Assembly (NCBI RefSeq): GCF_017876165.1
Contig: NZ_JAGINQ010000014.1
Location: forward strand, 124,001 to 188,000
Source: Azospirillum soli
GTDB taxonomy: Bacteria > Pseudomonadota > Alphaproteobacteria > Azospirillales > Azospirillaceae
Direction of reading: 5' to 3'
DNA: 64,000 bases
Part shown: positions 54,254-62,181 of the stretch, piece by piece
Layout of the letters: each line of letters opens with the position of its first letter
How positions within the stretch are numbered: the stretch's first letter is position 1
The notes under the pieces: generated by a model
Databases searched by the model: none
What the model was told of the DNA's origin: nothing
What the model saw: only the letters and a program-made list of their open reading frames with translations
Position numbers and translations under genes: made by a program

Positions 54254-55558
54254 ATGAAAGTCCTCGAAGTTCTGGAAAAGAGCATCACCGTCTTCTGCAT
54301 CATGTCGTTCGGCGGCTCGATGCTGCCGGCGCTGCTGACCGGCGGCGACCCCGCCAACCCCGATGCACCCGGCGCGTTGATGTATTTCATGGCCGTCTAC
54401 GTGCTGATCCTGGCGTTGATCACATCGCGGCCTAGTCTGGCGCTGCGCATCCCGACGGCCAGTCCGGCGCTGTCGATGATCGTGGTGCTGACCTTCCTGT
54501 CCGCCATCTGGTCGCTGTACCCGGATGCCACGCTGCGACGGTCGGTGGCCTTCCTGTTCACCACCCTCTTCGGCTTGTATCTGGCGTTGCGGTACACGTT
54601 CCCGGAAATCATCCGGATGATCGCGACGGCGTTGTCGATCCTGCTGGTGATGTCCTACGTCGTGGTCTTCGCGGTGCCCTCGATCGGCCTGGACGCCCAC
54701 ATGCACGTCGGCGCCTGGAAGGGCATCTTCTGGCAGAAGAACGTCACCGGCCGCATGATGGTCTGGCTGGTCCTGTGCCTGCTGTGGCTCGACTGGATGC
54801 GCGAGGGCAAGCGGTGGCTGGTCCGCTCGCTGCTGCTGGGCGCGCTGCTGCTGATCGTGATGAGCCGGTCGGGCACGGGTCTGGTCACCTCGATCCTGGT
54901 CGCCAGCGTCCTGTTCGTCACCAGCTTCGTGCGCGGCGACATCCGCCGCTTCGCGCCGGGCATGGCCTTCATCGGCGCGGTCGCGGTGATCGCCGCGATC
55001 GGCGGCGCCACCTTCTGGCACGACATCCTCTACATGCTGGGCCGCGACCCGACCCTGACCGGCCGCACGGTGCTGTGGGAACACACGCTGCATTCGATCC
55101 AGGACCGTTTCCTGCTCGGCTACGGCTACGGCGCCTACTGGTTCGGCGCCTACGGTCCGGGATCCATGTTCATCCACGGCTGGGGCATCGACTCCGCCCA
55201 CAACGGCTGGATCGAGGTGTGGCTGGATCTCGGCCTGCCCGGCGTCATCCTGATCGCCATGATCCTCGGCCGCATACTGATCCAGGGTTTCTTCGCCAAC
55301 CGCTACGCGGCGAACCGGGGCGAGCCCGCCTGGATCTTCACGCTGGGCTGCGCGTTTTTGCTGATCTCGATCTCCGAAAGCGTGTTCATGGAGCGCCACT
55401 CGCTGAACTGGATCGTGCTGGTGATCGCGGTGACGCGCCTTGTCCAGCGCAGCCGCATGCTGCGCCTGCACGCCCGCCACATGAAGGCCCAGGCGCACGC
55501 ACAGATGCAGGCCCAGGCGCCGCATCCGGTCTTCGCCAGCGCGAGCCGGGCACCTTGA
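54254..55558 (+). CDS. O-antigen ligase/polymerase-like membrane protein (Wzy type)
   Basis: 434 residues, about 11 helices. A large periplasmic loop (about 265-320) contains GRTVLWEHTLHSIQDRFLLGYGYGAYWFG and DSAHNGWIEVWLDLGLPGVILIAMIL, the Wzy_C (O-antigen ligase) pattern with its conserved Arg and His. It polymerises or transfers polysaccharide repeat units on the periplasmic face. The C-terminus is a short Gln/Ala/His-rich tail. Confidence 0.85.
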   Translation: MKVLEVLEKSITVFCIMSFGGSMLPALLTGGDPANPDAPGALMYFMAVYVLILALITSRPSLALRIPTASPALSMIVVLTFLSAIWSLYPDATLRRSVAFLFTTLFGLYLALRYTFPEIIRMIATALSILLVMSYVVVFAVPSIGLDAHMHVGAWKGIFWQKNVTGRMMVWLVLCLLWLDWMREGKRWLVRSLLLGALLLIVMSRSGTGLVTSILVASVLFVTSFVRGDIRRFAPGMAFIGAVAVIAAIGGATFWHDILYMLGRDPTLTGRTVLWEHTLHSIQDRFLLGYGYGAYWFGAYGPGSMFIHGWGIDSAHNGWIEVWLDLGLPGVILIAMILGRILIQGFFANRYAANRGEPAWIFTLGCAFLLISISESVFMERHSLNWIVLVIAVTRLVQRSRMLRLHARHMKAQAHAQMQAQAPHPVFASASRAP

Positions 55559-55610
55559 TTACCGAACCCCGCATTTCCGCCCAATTCCCGTCGCGACAGA
55601 AGGCATTGTC

Positions 55611-56543
55611 ATGACGTCCTCGCAAGAGATGGTCACAGTCGTCATCCCGACGCGCAACCGGCCCGACATGGTGATGCGGGCGGTGCAGAGCGCGTTGGCG
55701 CAAACCCACAAGGCCCTGGAGGTGATCGTCGTCATCGACGGCCCCGACCCGGCCACGTCGGCGCATCTCGCCGGCGTCACCGATCCCCGGCTGACGGTGA
55801 TCGCGCTGGAGCAGAACCGCGGCGCCGCCGGAGCCCGCAACCTTGGCGTGGAGCGCGCCAAGGGCGATTGGATCGCCTTCCTCGACGACGACGACGAGTG
55901 GATGGACGAGAAGATCGCCATCCAGATGGCCGCCCGCCCGGCTGGCGTGCGCTACCCGATCATGAGCTGCCGCTGCAAGGTGGTGACCGCGCGCGGCGAC
56001 TTCGCCTGGCCGCGCCGGCTGGCCGGCCCGCGCGACGCCATCGGCGACTACCTCTTCGTCCGGCGCGGCCTGTTCAAGGGCGAGACCTTCGCGCCGACCA
56101 CCACGCTGCTGGCGCCCAAGGCTTTGCTGCTGCGCAACCCGATTCCGAAGTCGCCCTTTGACGACTGGGAATGGCTGATCACCTGCGGCCGGGTCGAGGG
56201 CTGCGCCCTGATCACCGTGCCGGAGGTTCTGGCCGTCCACTACACCGAAAACAACCGCGTCACCCTGTCCACCTGCCACAACATCGACCTGGCGCTGAAC
56301 TGGGCGGAGTCGATGCGCCCGCTGCTGTCCCCGCGCGCCTACGCCAGCCTGCTGCTGCAGGCGACCGGCGGCGAGCAGGCGGCGCGGACCCCGGCGGTGC
56401 GCCGGCGCATCCTGGCTTCCGCCATGCGGGACGGGGCGCCGACCCCGGTCGCGCTGGCCACCTTCCTGATGCACTCGCTGATGCCCGTCGGGCTGCGGCG
56501 CCGGCTGCGTCAGGCCATCTTCTCCGCTCCCGGTGCCGCTTGA
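55611..56543 (+). CDS. Family 2 glycosyltransferase
   Basis: 310 residues, GT-A fold. VTVVIPTRNRPDMVMRAVQSALAQTHKALEVIVVIDGPD, NRGAAGARNLGVERAKGDWIAFLDDDDEWMDEKI with the metal-binding DDD, and DDWEWLITCGR, which places the usual ED/DW acceptor region. Cytoplasmic; adds one sugar of the repeat unit, which sugar is unknown. 13 bp before the next glycosyltransferase. Confidence 0.9.
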   Translation: MTSSQEMVTVVIPTRNRPDMVMRAVQSALAQTHKALEVIVVIDGPDPATSAHLAGVTDPRLTVIALEQNRGAAGARNLGVERAKGDWIAFLDDDDEWMDEKIAIQMAARPAGVRYPIMSCRCKVVTARGDFAWPRRLAGPRDAIGDYLFVRRGLFKGETFAPTTTLLAPKALLLRNPIPKSPFDDWEWLITCGRVEGCALITVPEVLAVHYTENNRVTLSTCHNIDLALNWAESMRPLLSPRAYASLLLQATGGEQAARTPAVRRRILASAMRDGAPTPVALATFLMHSLMPVGLRRRLRQAIFSAPGAA

Positions 56544-56556
56544 GGAAATGGGGTCC

Positions 56557-57747
56557 ATGACGAAGAATCGATCCCGGACCTGTGTCGTCTTCGCGACGCC
56601 TGGCGCCCTCGACGGCGGCGGCGGCATCGGGCGGATGACCGGATACATCGTCGATCAGTTCAGCACCTCGCCCACCGCGCCCGACACCATCGTGCTGGAC
56701 ACGCGGGGCAGCGGCAGCGTGCTGATGTCGCCCTTCTACCTGACCGGCACGCTGGCGCGGCTGGCCGCGCTGCTGCTGCGCGGAAAGGCGTCGATCGTCC
56801 ACATCAACGTGTCGGAGCACGGAAGCTTCTGGCGCAAGGCGGTGGTGCAGGTGCTGGCCGACCTGTTCTCCTGCCCGACCGTGGTGCATCTGCACGGCGC
56901 CACCTTCGTGGAGTATTTCCACAAGAGCGCCCTGTCCCGCTTCATCTGCCGCTGGCTGTTCAACCATTGCGAGGTCGCCGTCGTGCTGGGCGAGAGCTGG
57001 CGCGACTTCCTGGTGCAGACGGTCGGCACCGATCCGCACAAGATCCGCGTCCTCTACAACGCCGTGCCGGACATCGGCGCCGACCTGCCCGTCCGCGAGG
57101 CGCCGCCCACCGGGGCGGTCGTGTCGCTGCTGGTGCTCGCCAACCTGTCGGAGCGCAAGGGCATCGGCACCATGCTGCGCGCCTGCCGGCTGCTGAAGCA
57201 GAAGGGCTTCCGCTTCCGCGTCACCATCGGCGGCGGCGGCGACGTCGAGGGCTACCGCGAGCTGGCGCAATCGCTGGGCGTGGACGAGGAGTGCAGCTTC
57301 CTCGGCTGGGTGTCGCGCGAACAGGCGCACGGCTTCATCCGCTCGCACGACATGCTGCTTCTGCCCTCGACCCACGAAGGGCTGCCGATGGTGATCCTGG
57401 AGGCGCTGTCGGCCGGCCTGCCGGTGGTGACCACGCCGGTCGGCTCCATCCCCGAGGTTCTGACCGACCGGGAGACCGCCCGCATCATCCCGGTCAACGA
57501 CGCCGAGGCCCTGGCCGAGGCGGTCACCGACCTCGCCCAGCATCCGGCGCTGTACACACGCCTGTCGGAGGAAGGGCGGCGCCTGTTCCTGGAGAAGTTC
57601 GTCATCGAGGCCTACGGGCGCAGCCTTCAGGAACTCTACGTCGAACTGGACCGTCCCCGCGCGGCTCGGCGGGCGCGTCCGGCGCATGTCTCCGAACCGC
57701 CCGCCGCGGCCGTCAAGCCGTCGCTCACTCGCGCCAGCCGCCAATAG
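56557..57747 (+). CDS. Family 4 glycosyltransferase (first of two)
   Basis: 396 residues, GT-B fold. N-terminal CVVFATPGALDGGGGIGRMTGYIV, VHINVSEHGSFWRKAVVQVL, VVHLHGATF. The C-terminal donor domain has VSLLVLANLSERKGIGTMLRACRLL and the EX7E motif in LLPSTHEGLPMVILEALSAGLPVVTTPVG. The start at MTKNRSR has GAGGAAATGGGG upstream. It resembles the next gene in layout (SPGG-type start, HINxSEHGS/HIHMAEYGS, HLHG), so the two look like paralogues. Confidence 0.9.
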   Translation: MTKNRSRTCVVFATPGALDGGGGIGRMTGYIVDQFSTSPTAPDTIVLDTRGSGSVLMSPFYLTGTLARLAALLLRGKASIVHINVSEHGSFWRKAVVQVLADLFSCPTVVHLHGATFVEYFHKSALSRFICRWLFNHCEVAVVLGESWRDFLVQTVGTDPHKIRVLYNAVPDIGADLPVREAPPTGAVVSLLVLANLSERKGIGTMLRACRLLKQKGFRFRVTIGGGGDVEGYRELAQSLGVDEECSFLGWVSREQAHGFIRSHDMLLLPSTHEGLPMVILEALSAGLPVVTTPVGSIPEVLTDRETARIIPVNDAEALAEAVTDLAQHPALYTRLSEEGRRLFLEKFVIEAYGRSLQELYVELDRPRAARRARPAHVSEPPAAAVKPSLTRASRQ

Positions 57748-57764
57748 AAAGACCAGGAGAAGAC

Positions 57765-58922
57765 ATGATCTACATCGTCTCGCCAGGCGGCACCCGCGAG
57801 AAGGGAGGCATGGGGCGGATCGTGGACAACTTCACGACCGACCTGCGGCAGAACAGCCCTGACGTCCAGTTCCAGGTGATCGACACCTACGGTCCCAACG
57901 CCAGATTCTTCCTGATGCCCTTCTATTTCCTGGCCGCCGTGCTGCGGCTGGGCGTCTGCTTCGCCGGTGGCAAGGCCCAGCTGGTGCACATCCACATGGC
58001 CGAATACGGCAGCGTGCTGCGCAAGGGCATCCTGATCGCGCTGGCCTCGCTGTTCCGGGTGCCGGTCATCCTGCACCTGCACGGCGGACGCTTCCCCAAG
58101 CACTACGCCGACGCCCACCCCTTCTCGCGCTGGGCGATCCGCAAGATGATCGCGCGGACCAGCGAGATCGTGGTGCTGGGCGAATACTGGCGCGGCTGGG
58201 TGATGGAGACCTTCGGCGATTCCGCCCGCCGGGTGACGCTGCTGCACAACGCCGTGCCGGGTCCGGACGCGCTGCCCACGCGCATCGATGCCGGGCCGGT
58301 GCGCCTGCTGTTCCTCGGCCGCCTGATCAAGCTGAAGGGCATCGACGTGCTGCTCGACGCGCTGGCGTCGGAGACCTGCCGCTCCAAGCCCTGGCAGCTG
58401 ACCATCGCCGGCGACGGCGACCTGGAAACCTACCGTGCCCAGGCCAAGGCGCTGGGCATCGCCGACCGCGTCCGCTTCACCGGCTGGCTCGACCAGGACG
58501 GCTGCCGGCGGGAGCTGGTGCAGGCCCAGGTTCTGGTCCAGCCCTCCATGTTCGAGGGGCTGCCCATGTCGGTGCTGGAGGCCATGGCGCACGGGCTGAC
58601 CATCGTCGCCACCCCGGTCGGCAGCGTCGGCGACGCCATCGCCGAAGGCGAGACCGGCCTGCTGGTTCCGCCGGGCGACCGCGAGGCGCTGGCCACGGCA
58701 CTGGCCCGCGTGATCGACGCGCCGGACCTGCGCCGGCAGTTGGGTGCCGGAGCCCGCGCCCGCTTCCAGCGGCAGTTCGACATCGCCGTCTACCGCGAGC
58801 GGATCATCGAGATCTACCGGCGCAACGCCCGCGTCTGGCAGGCCGAGGCGGCGCCCCCGGCGGCGGCCCATTCCGCCACGGGCGGCGCCTCCATCGGAGC
58901 GCGCAGCGCGCGGTCGGGCTGA
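57765..58922 (+). CDS. Family 4 glycosyltransferase (second of two)
   Basis: 385 residues. IYIVSPGGTREKGGMGRIVDNF, VHIHMAEYGSVLRKGILIAL, ILHLHGGRFPKHYADAHPFSRW, VRLLFLGRLIKLKGIDVLLDAL and QPSMFEGLPMSVLEAMAHGLTIVATPVGSVGDAI. Strong ribosome site AGGAGAAGAC. The open frame continues far upstream in the other frame of the previous gene, so the ATG here is the true start. Confidence 0.92.
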   Translation: MIYIVSPGGTREKGGMGRIVDNFTTDLRQNSPDVQFQVIDTYGPNARFFLMPFYFLAAVLRLGVCFAGGKAQLVHIHMAEYGSVLRKGILIALASLFRVPVILHLHGGRFPKHYADAHPFSRWAIRKMIARTSEIVVLGEYWRGWVMETFGDSARRVTLLHNAVPGPDALPTRIDAGPVRLLFLGRLIKLKGIDVLLDALASETCRSKPWQLTIAGDGDLETYRAQAKALGIADRVRFTGWLDQDGCRRELVQAQVLVQPSMFEGLPMSVLEAMAHGLTIVATPVGSVGDAIAEGETGLLVPPGDREALATALARVIDAPDLRRQLGAGARARFQRQFDIAVYRERIIEIYRRNARVWQAEAAPPAAAHSATGGASIGARSARSG

Positions 58923-58994
58923 ACCCCGTCCACGCCACCGCCTGAACGTCAGCCGGCTCCACAATGGCCGAACACGAAAAGGGATCGTTCGATC

Positions 58995-59903
58995 ATGAAG
59001 CAAGCCTTAGCCGCAGGGATCGTGCGATGGACGGGATTCGGCGCGCTTCAGCGCTTTCTGTTCGCACGCCGGGGCGTCAGCATCGTCGTCTACCACGACC
59101 CCGATCCGGACATCCTGCGCCAGCATCTCGCCTGGTATACCGAGCGCTACAGCTTCACCACCCTGGACGCGGTCGCCGACGCCATGGAGACGGGCCGCTG
59201 GGGCGATCTGCCGCCCTACCCGCTGGTGATCACCCTGGACGACGGGCACAAGAACAACGCCAAGCTTGAGCCTCTGTTCCGCGAGTTCGGCGTCCGCCCG
59301 ACCATCTACCTGTGCAGCCGCATCGTCGGCACCACCCGCCCCTACTGGTGGAAGACCCCGGCGGCCGACCGCATCGGCACCGAGACGCTGAAGCGCGTAT
59401 CCGACCCGGAGCGGCGGCGGCGCCTTGCCGAGGCCGGCAACGACCCGGACCGGGAGGCCGGCACGCGCCAGTCCCTGACCTGGGACGAGGTGCACCGGAT
59501 GGCGAAGACCTTCGACTATGGCGCTCACACGCGCACGCACCCGATCCTTCTGCAATGCGACGAACGCCGCTGCACCGACGAGATCGTGTTCTGCAAGACC
59601 GAGCTGGAGGAGGCCACCGGCCTGCCCTGCCGCCACTTCGCCTTCCCCAACGGCGACTTCAGCGAGCGGGAGGTGGAGCTGATCCGCCGCGCTGGTTACC
59701 GCACCGCGCGGACCATCGAACCCGGCTGGAACAGCGCAAAGACCGACCCGCTGCGCCTGAAGGCCGTGCCCATCACCGACGATGCCTCGGTCGCCTGGAT
59801 GTCGGTGCAGGTCACGGGAATCCCGGCCTGGCTGCGCAAGCTGAAGGGCGGTTCCGGCGTGAAGCCGGTGGCCGACGTCCCCGGGCAGCCGATCCCGGCG
59901 TGA
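58995..59903 (+). CDS. Polysaccharide deacetylase (NodB-homology domain)
   Basis: 302 residues. YPLVITLDDGHKNNAKLEPLF holds the catalytic/metal Asp pair, YGAHTRTHPILLQCD the His-x3-His metal ligands and FAFPNGDFSEREVELIRRAGYRTART the product-release region. No signal peptide and no membrane helix is clear, so it probably acts on a cytoplasmic or lipid-linked sugar. It removes acetyl from an N-acetyl-hexosamine during repeat-unit building, to be expected if an acyl group is added afterwards by the next genes. Confidence 0.88.
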   Translation: MKQALAAGIVRWTGFGALQRFLFARRGVSIVVYHDPDPDILRQHLAWYTERYSFTTLDAVADAMETGRWGDLPPYPLVITLDDGHKNNAKLEPLFREFGVRPTIYLCSRIVGTTRPYWWKTPAADRIGTETLKRVSDPERRRRLAEAGNDPDREAGTRQSLTWDEVHRMAKTFDYGAHTRTHPILLQCDERRCTDEIVFCKTELEEATGLPCRHFAFPNGDFSEREVELIRRAGYRTARTIEPGWNSAKTDPLRLKAVPITDDASVAWMSVQVTGIPAWLRKLKGGSGVKPVADVPGQPIPA

Positions 59904-60259
59904 AAGCTTATTCCGACACTCTACGACCTTTGGCGAAAGTCATGCCGCCAAAGTCAATATAAGCCTCCCGGGAATGTCACAACACCCCTGAGTGATTAGC
60001 CAATGACTTCAAGAACGAACCGTCCTTTGCTCTCTCGAAAACGCTTCAATTCAATGCAATAAAGAGTAACAGGCACAGCGGCGCTGCCGGACGCCACACG
60101 AAAGACCGGAACGATCAACGCTCAAGTCTTTCGAACCGGGCAAAACAGCGTTGAGAAAAAGTGCGTTCTTACGGAGTAACGCGGCGGAGAGCCGGAGCCC
60201 ATCCGTCCCGACCTGCCGGTCTTGGAACGACGTTCAAACCCACAGGAGTTGCCAGCGAC
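59904..60259. promoter_or_regulatory. AT-rich leader before the ACP operon, with an inverted repeat
   Basis: About 356 bp without a gene, clearly AT-richer than the flanks. CTTTGGCG and CGCCAAAG (59928-59935, 59946-59953) make an 8-bp inverted repeat with a 10-nt loop just after the deacetylase stop. It lacks a T-run. The stretch around 60000-60070 is the best place for the promoter of the ACP-ligase-amidotransferase genes; I cannot fix its boxes. Confidence 0.5.
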
Positions 60260-60553
60260 ATGCGGACCGCCATCACCACCGAGACGACCCTGAGCGCCCC
60301 CGTCCTGCAGGAGATCCGCACCTTCATCGTGGAGAACTTCCTTCTGGGGAACGACTCCGGCTTCGACAACACGGAGTCCCTGCTGGAATCGGGGATCATC
60401 GACTCCACCGGCATCATGCACGTCGTCGCCTTCCTGGAAGAGCGCTTCGGCATCGTCGTGGAGGACGAAGACATGGTGGCCGACAACCTGGAGTCGGTCG
60501 CCCGCATCTCCAACTACGTCGAGCGCAAGCAGGCCCTGAAGGACGCGGCCTGA
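60260..60553 (+). CDS. Acyl carrier protein
   Basis: 97 residues. VLQEIRTFIVENFLLGNDSGFDNTESLLESGIIDSTGIMHVVAFLEERFGIVVEDEDMV is the ACP four-helix fold with the phosphopantetheine Ser in DSTG. It differs from housekeeping AcpP (DSL) and is followed after 30 bp by an acyl ligase, so it is a dedicated carrier for this cluster. Start MRTAITTE, AGGAG eleven bases ahead. Confidence 0.9.
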   Translation: MRTAITTETTLSAPVLQEIRTFIVENFLLGNDSGFDNTESLLESGIIDSTGIMHVVAFLEERFGIVVEDEDMVADNLESVARISNYVERKQALKDAA

Positions 60554-60583
60554 GCGGGACGATTAGGACACGGGGGGCACGTC

Positions 60584-62125
60584 ATGGCGCACTTGGTGCA
60601 TCAGTTCCTCAGCGAAACCGCCGCCCGCCGGCGGGATCACACCGCGCTGGTCGCGGGTGAGGCCAGCGTCACCTTCGCCGAGCTGGACCGCGACAGCGAC
60701 GCCGTCGCCCGCGCGCTCCAGTCCGCCGGGGTGGGGCGCGGCGACCGCGTGGCGGTGATGCTGGAGAACTCCATCGAGTATGTGACCGGCCTGTTCGGCG
60801 CGCTGAAGGCCGGCGCCGTGTACGTCCCCGTGAACCCGTCCACCAAGGCCGACAAGCTGGCCTACATCCTGACCGACGCCGACGTGCGGGCGCTGATCGC
60901 GCCCGCCGCGCTGGCCCGGCAGGTGGTGCCGGCGGTCGGCGAGGCGCCCCATCTCGTCACCGTGTTGTGGGTTGGACCCGCCGTGCCGGCTGGGGCCGGC
61001 GGGCTCTCCTACACCGACGTGATTTCGGCCCCGCACCGCGCGCCGACCAACCCCGGCCTGATCGATCAGGACCTGGCCGCCATCCTCTACACCTCCGGCA
61101 CCACCGGGCGCCCCAAGGGCGTGATGCTGAGCCATGGCAACATGGTGAACACGACCTGGTCGATATCGACCTATCTGGAGAACACGCCCGACGACGTGGT
61201 CATGTGCGTGCTGCCGCTGACCTTCGGGTACGGGCTGTCGCAGGTGCTGACCGGCGCGCGGGTGGGCTTCACGGTCGTGCTGGAACGCTCCTTCGCCTTC
61301 CCGGTGGAGACGCTGGGCCGCATGGTGAAGCACCGCATCACCGGCCTGCCGGGCGTGCCGACCTTCTTTTCCACTCTGCTGGGGCTGGAGGCGCTGAAGT
61401 CCGCCGACCTCTCGTCCCTGCGCTATCTGACCAACGCGGCGGCCCCGCTGCCGACCGCCCACATCAACCGCCTGCGCGAGCAGTTCCCCAACGCCGCCTT
61501 CTATTCGATGTACGGCATGACGGAGTGCTGCACCCGCATCTGCTATCTCGACCCCAGGGATCTGGGCACCAAAACCGCCTCGGTCGGCCGGGCCATCCCG
61601 AACTGCGAGGCCTATGTGGTGGACGAGTTGGGCCACCGCGCCGCCCCCGGCGTGGTCGGTGAGCTGGTGGTGCGCGGCGCCAACGTGATGCGCGGCTACT
61701 GGAACCGTCCGGAGGAGACCGCCAAGCGTCTGCGCACCGGCCCGCTGGGCGAAACGCTGCTCTACACCGGCGACCTCTTCTCCATGGACGCCGACGGTTA
61801 CCTGTACTTCGTCAGCCGCAAGGACGACGTCTTCAAGTGCCGTGGCGAGAAGGTCAGCCCGAAGGAGGTCGAAAATGCCCTCTACGAGCTGGAGGCCATC
61901 GCCGAGGCCGCCGTGGTCGGCGTGCCCGACCCCGCCGACGGCATGGCGGTGAAGGCCTACATCGTGCCGCGCGCCGGGGCGACCCTGTCCGAAGCGCAGG
62001 TGCGCCAGCACTGCCGCGGCCGGCTGGAAAGCCATCTGGTTCCGAAGTTCGTCGAGATCCGCGACGAGCTGCCCAAGACGGAAACCGGAAAGATCAAGCG
62101 CGCCGTGCTGGCCGAGATCGCCTAG
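60584..62125 (+). CDS. AMP-forming acyl-CoA/acyl-ACP ligase
   Basis: 513 residues, ANL superfamily. ATP loop LYTSGTTGRPKGVMLSHGN, A5 YSMYGMTECC, A7 YTGDLFSMDADGYLYFVSRKDD and A8/A10 KCRGEKVSPKEVENALYEL ... LPKTETGKIKR. It activates a carboxylic acid as acyl adenylate and loads it on the adjacent ACP. With the following asparagine-synthetase-like enzyme this is the trio commonly found in exosortase-type EPS clusters, though no exosortase is in view. Confidence 0.92.
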   Translation: MAHLVHQFLSETAARRRDHTALVAGEASVTFAELDRDSDAVARALQSAGVGRGDRVAVMLENSIEYVTGLFGALKAGAVYVPVNPSTKADKLAYILTDADVRALIAPAALARQVVPAVGEAPHLVTVLWVGPAVPAGAGGLSYTDVISAPHRAPTNPGLIDQDLAAILYTSGTTGRPKGVMLSHGNMVNTTWSISTYLENTPDDVVMCVLPLTFGYGLSQVLTGARVGFTVVLERSFAFPVETLGRMVKHRITGLPGVPTFFSTLLGLEALKSADLSSLRYLTNAAAPLPTAHINRLREQFPNAAFYSMYGMTECCTRICYLDPRDLGTKTASVGRAIPNCEAYVVDELGHRAAPGVVGELVVRGANVMRGYWNRPEETAKRLRTGPLGETLLYTGDLFSMDADGYLYFVSRKDDVFKCRGEKVSPKEVENALYELEAIAEAAVVGVPDPADGMAVKAYIVPRAGATLSEAQVRQHCRGRLESHLVPKFVEIRDELPKTETGKIKRAVLAEIA

Positions 62126-62181
62126 GCCGACGTCGCCTGATTTTTCCCGTCCCAAGGCCCCCTTCACAGGAGAGCTTTCGC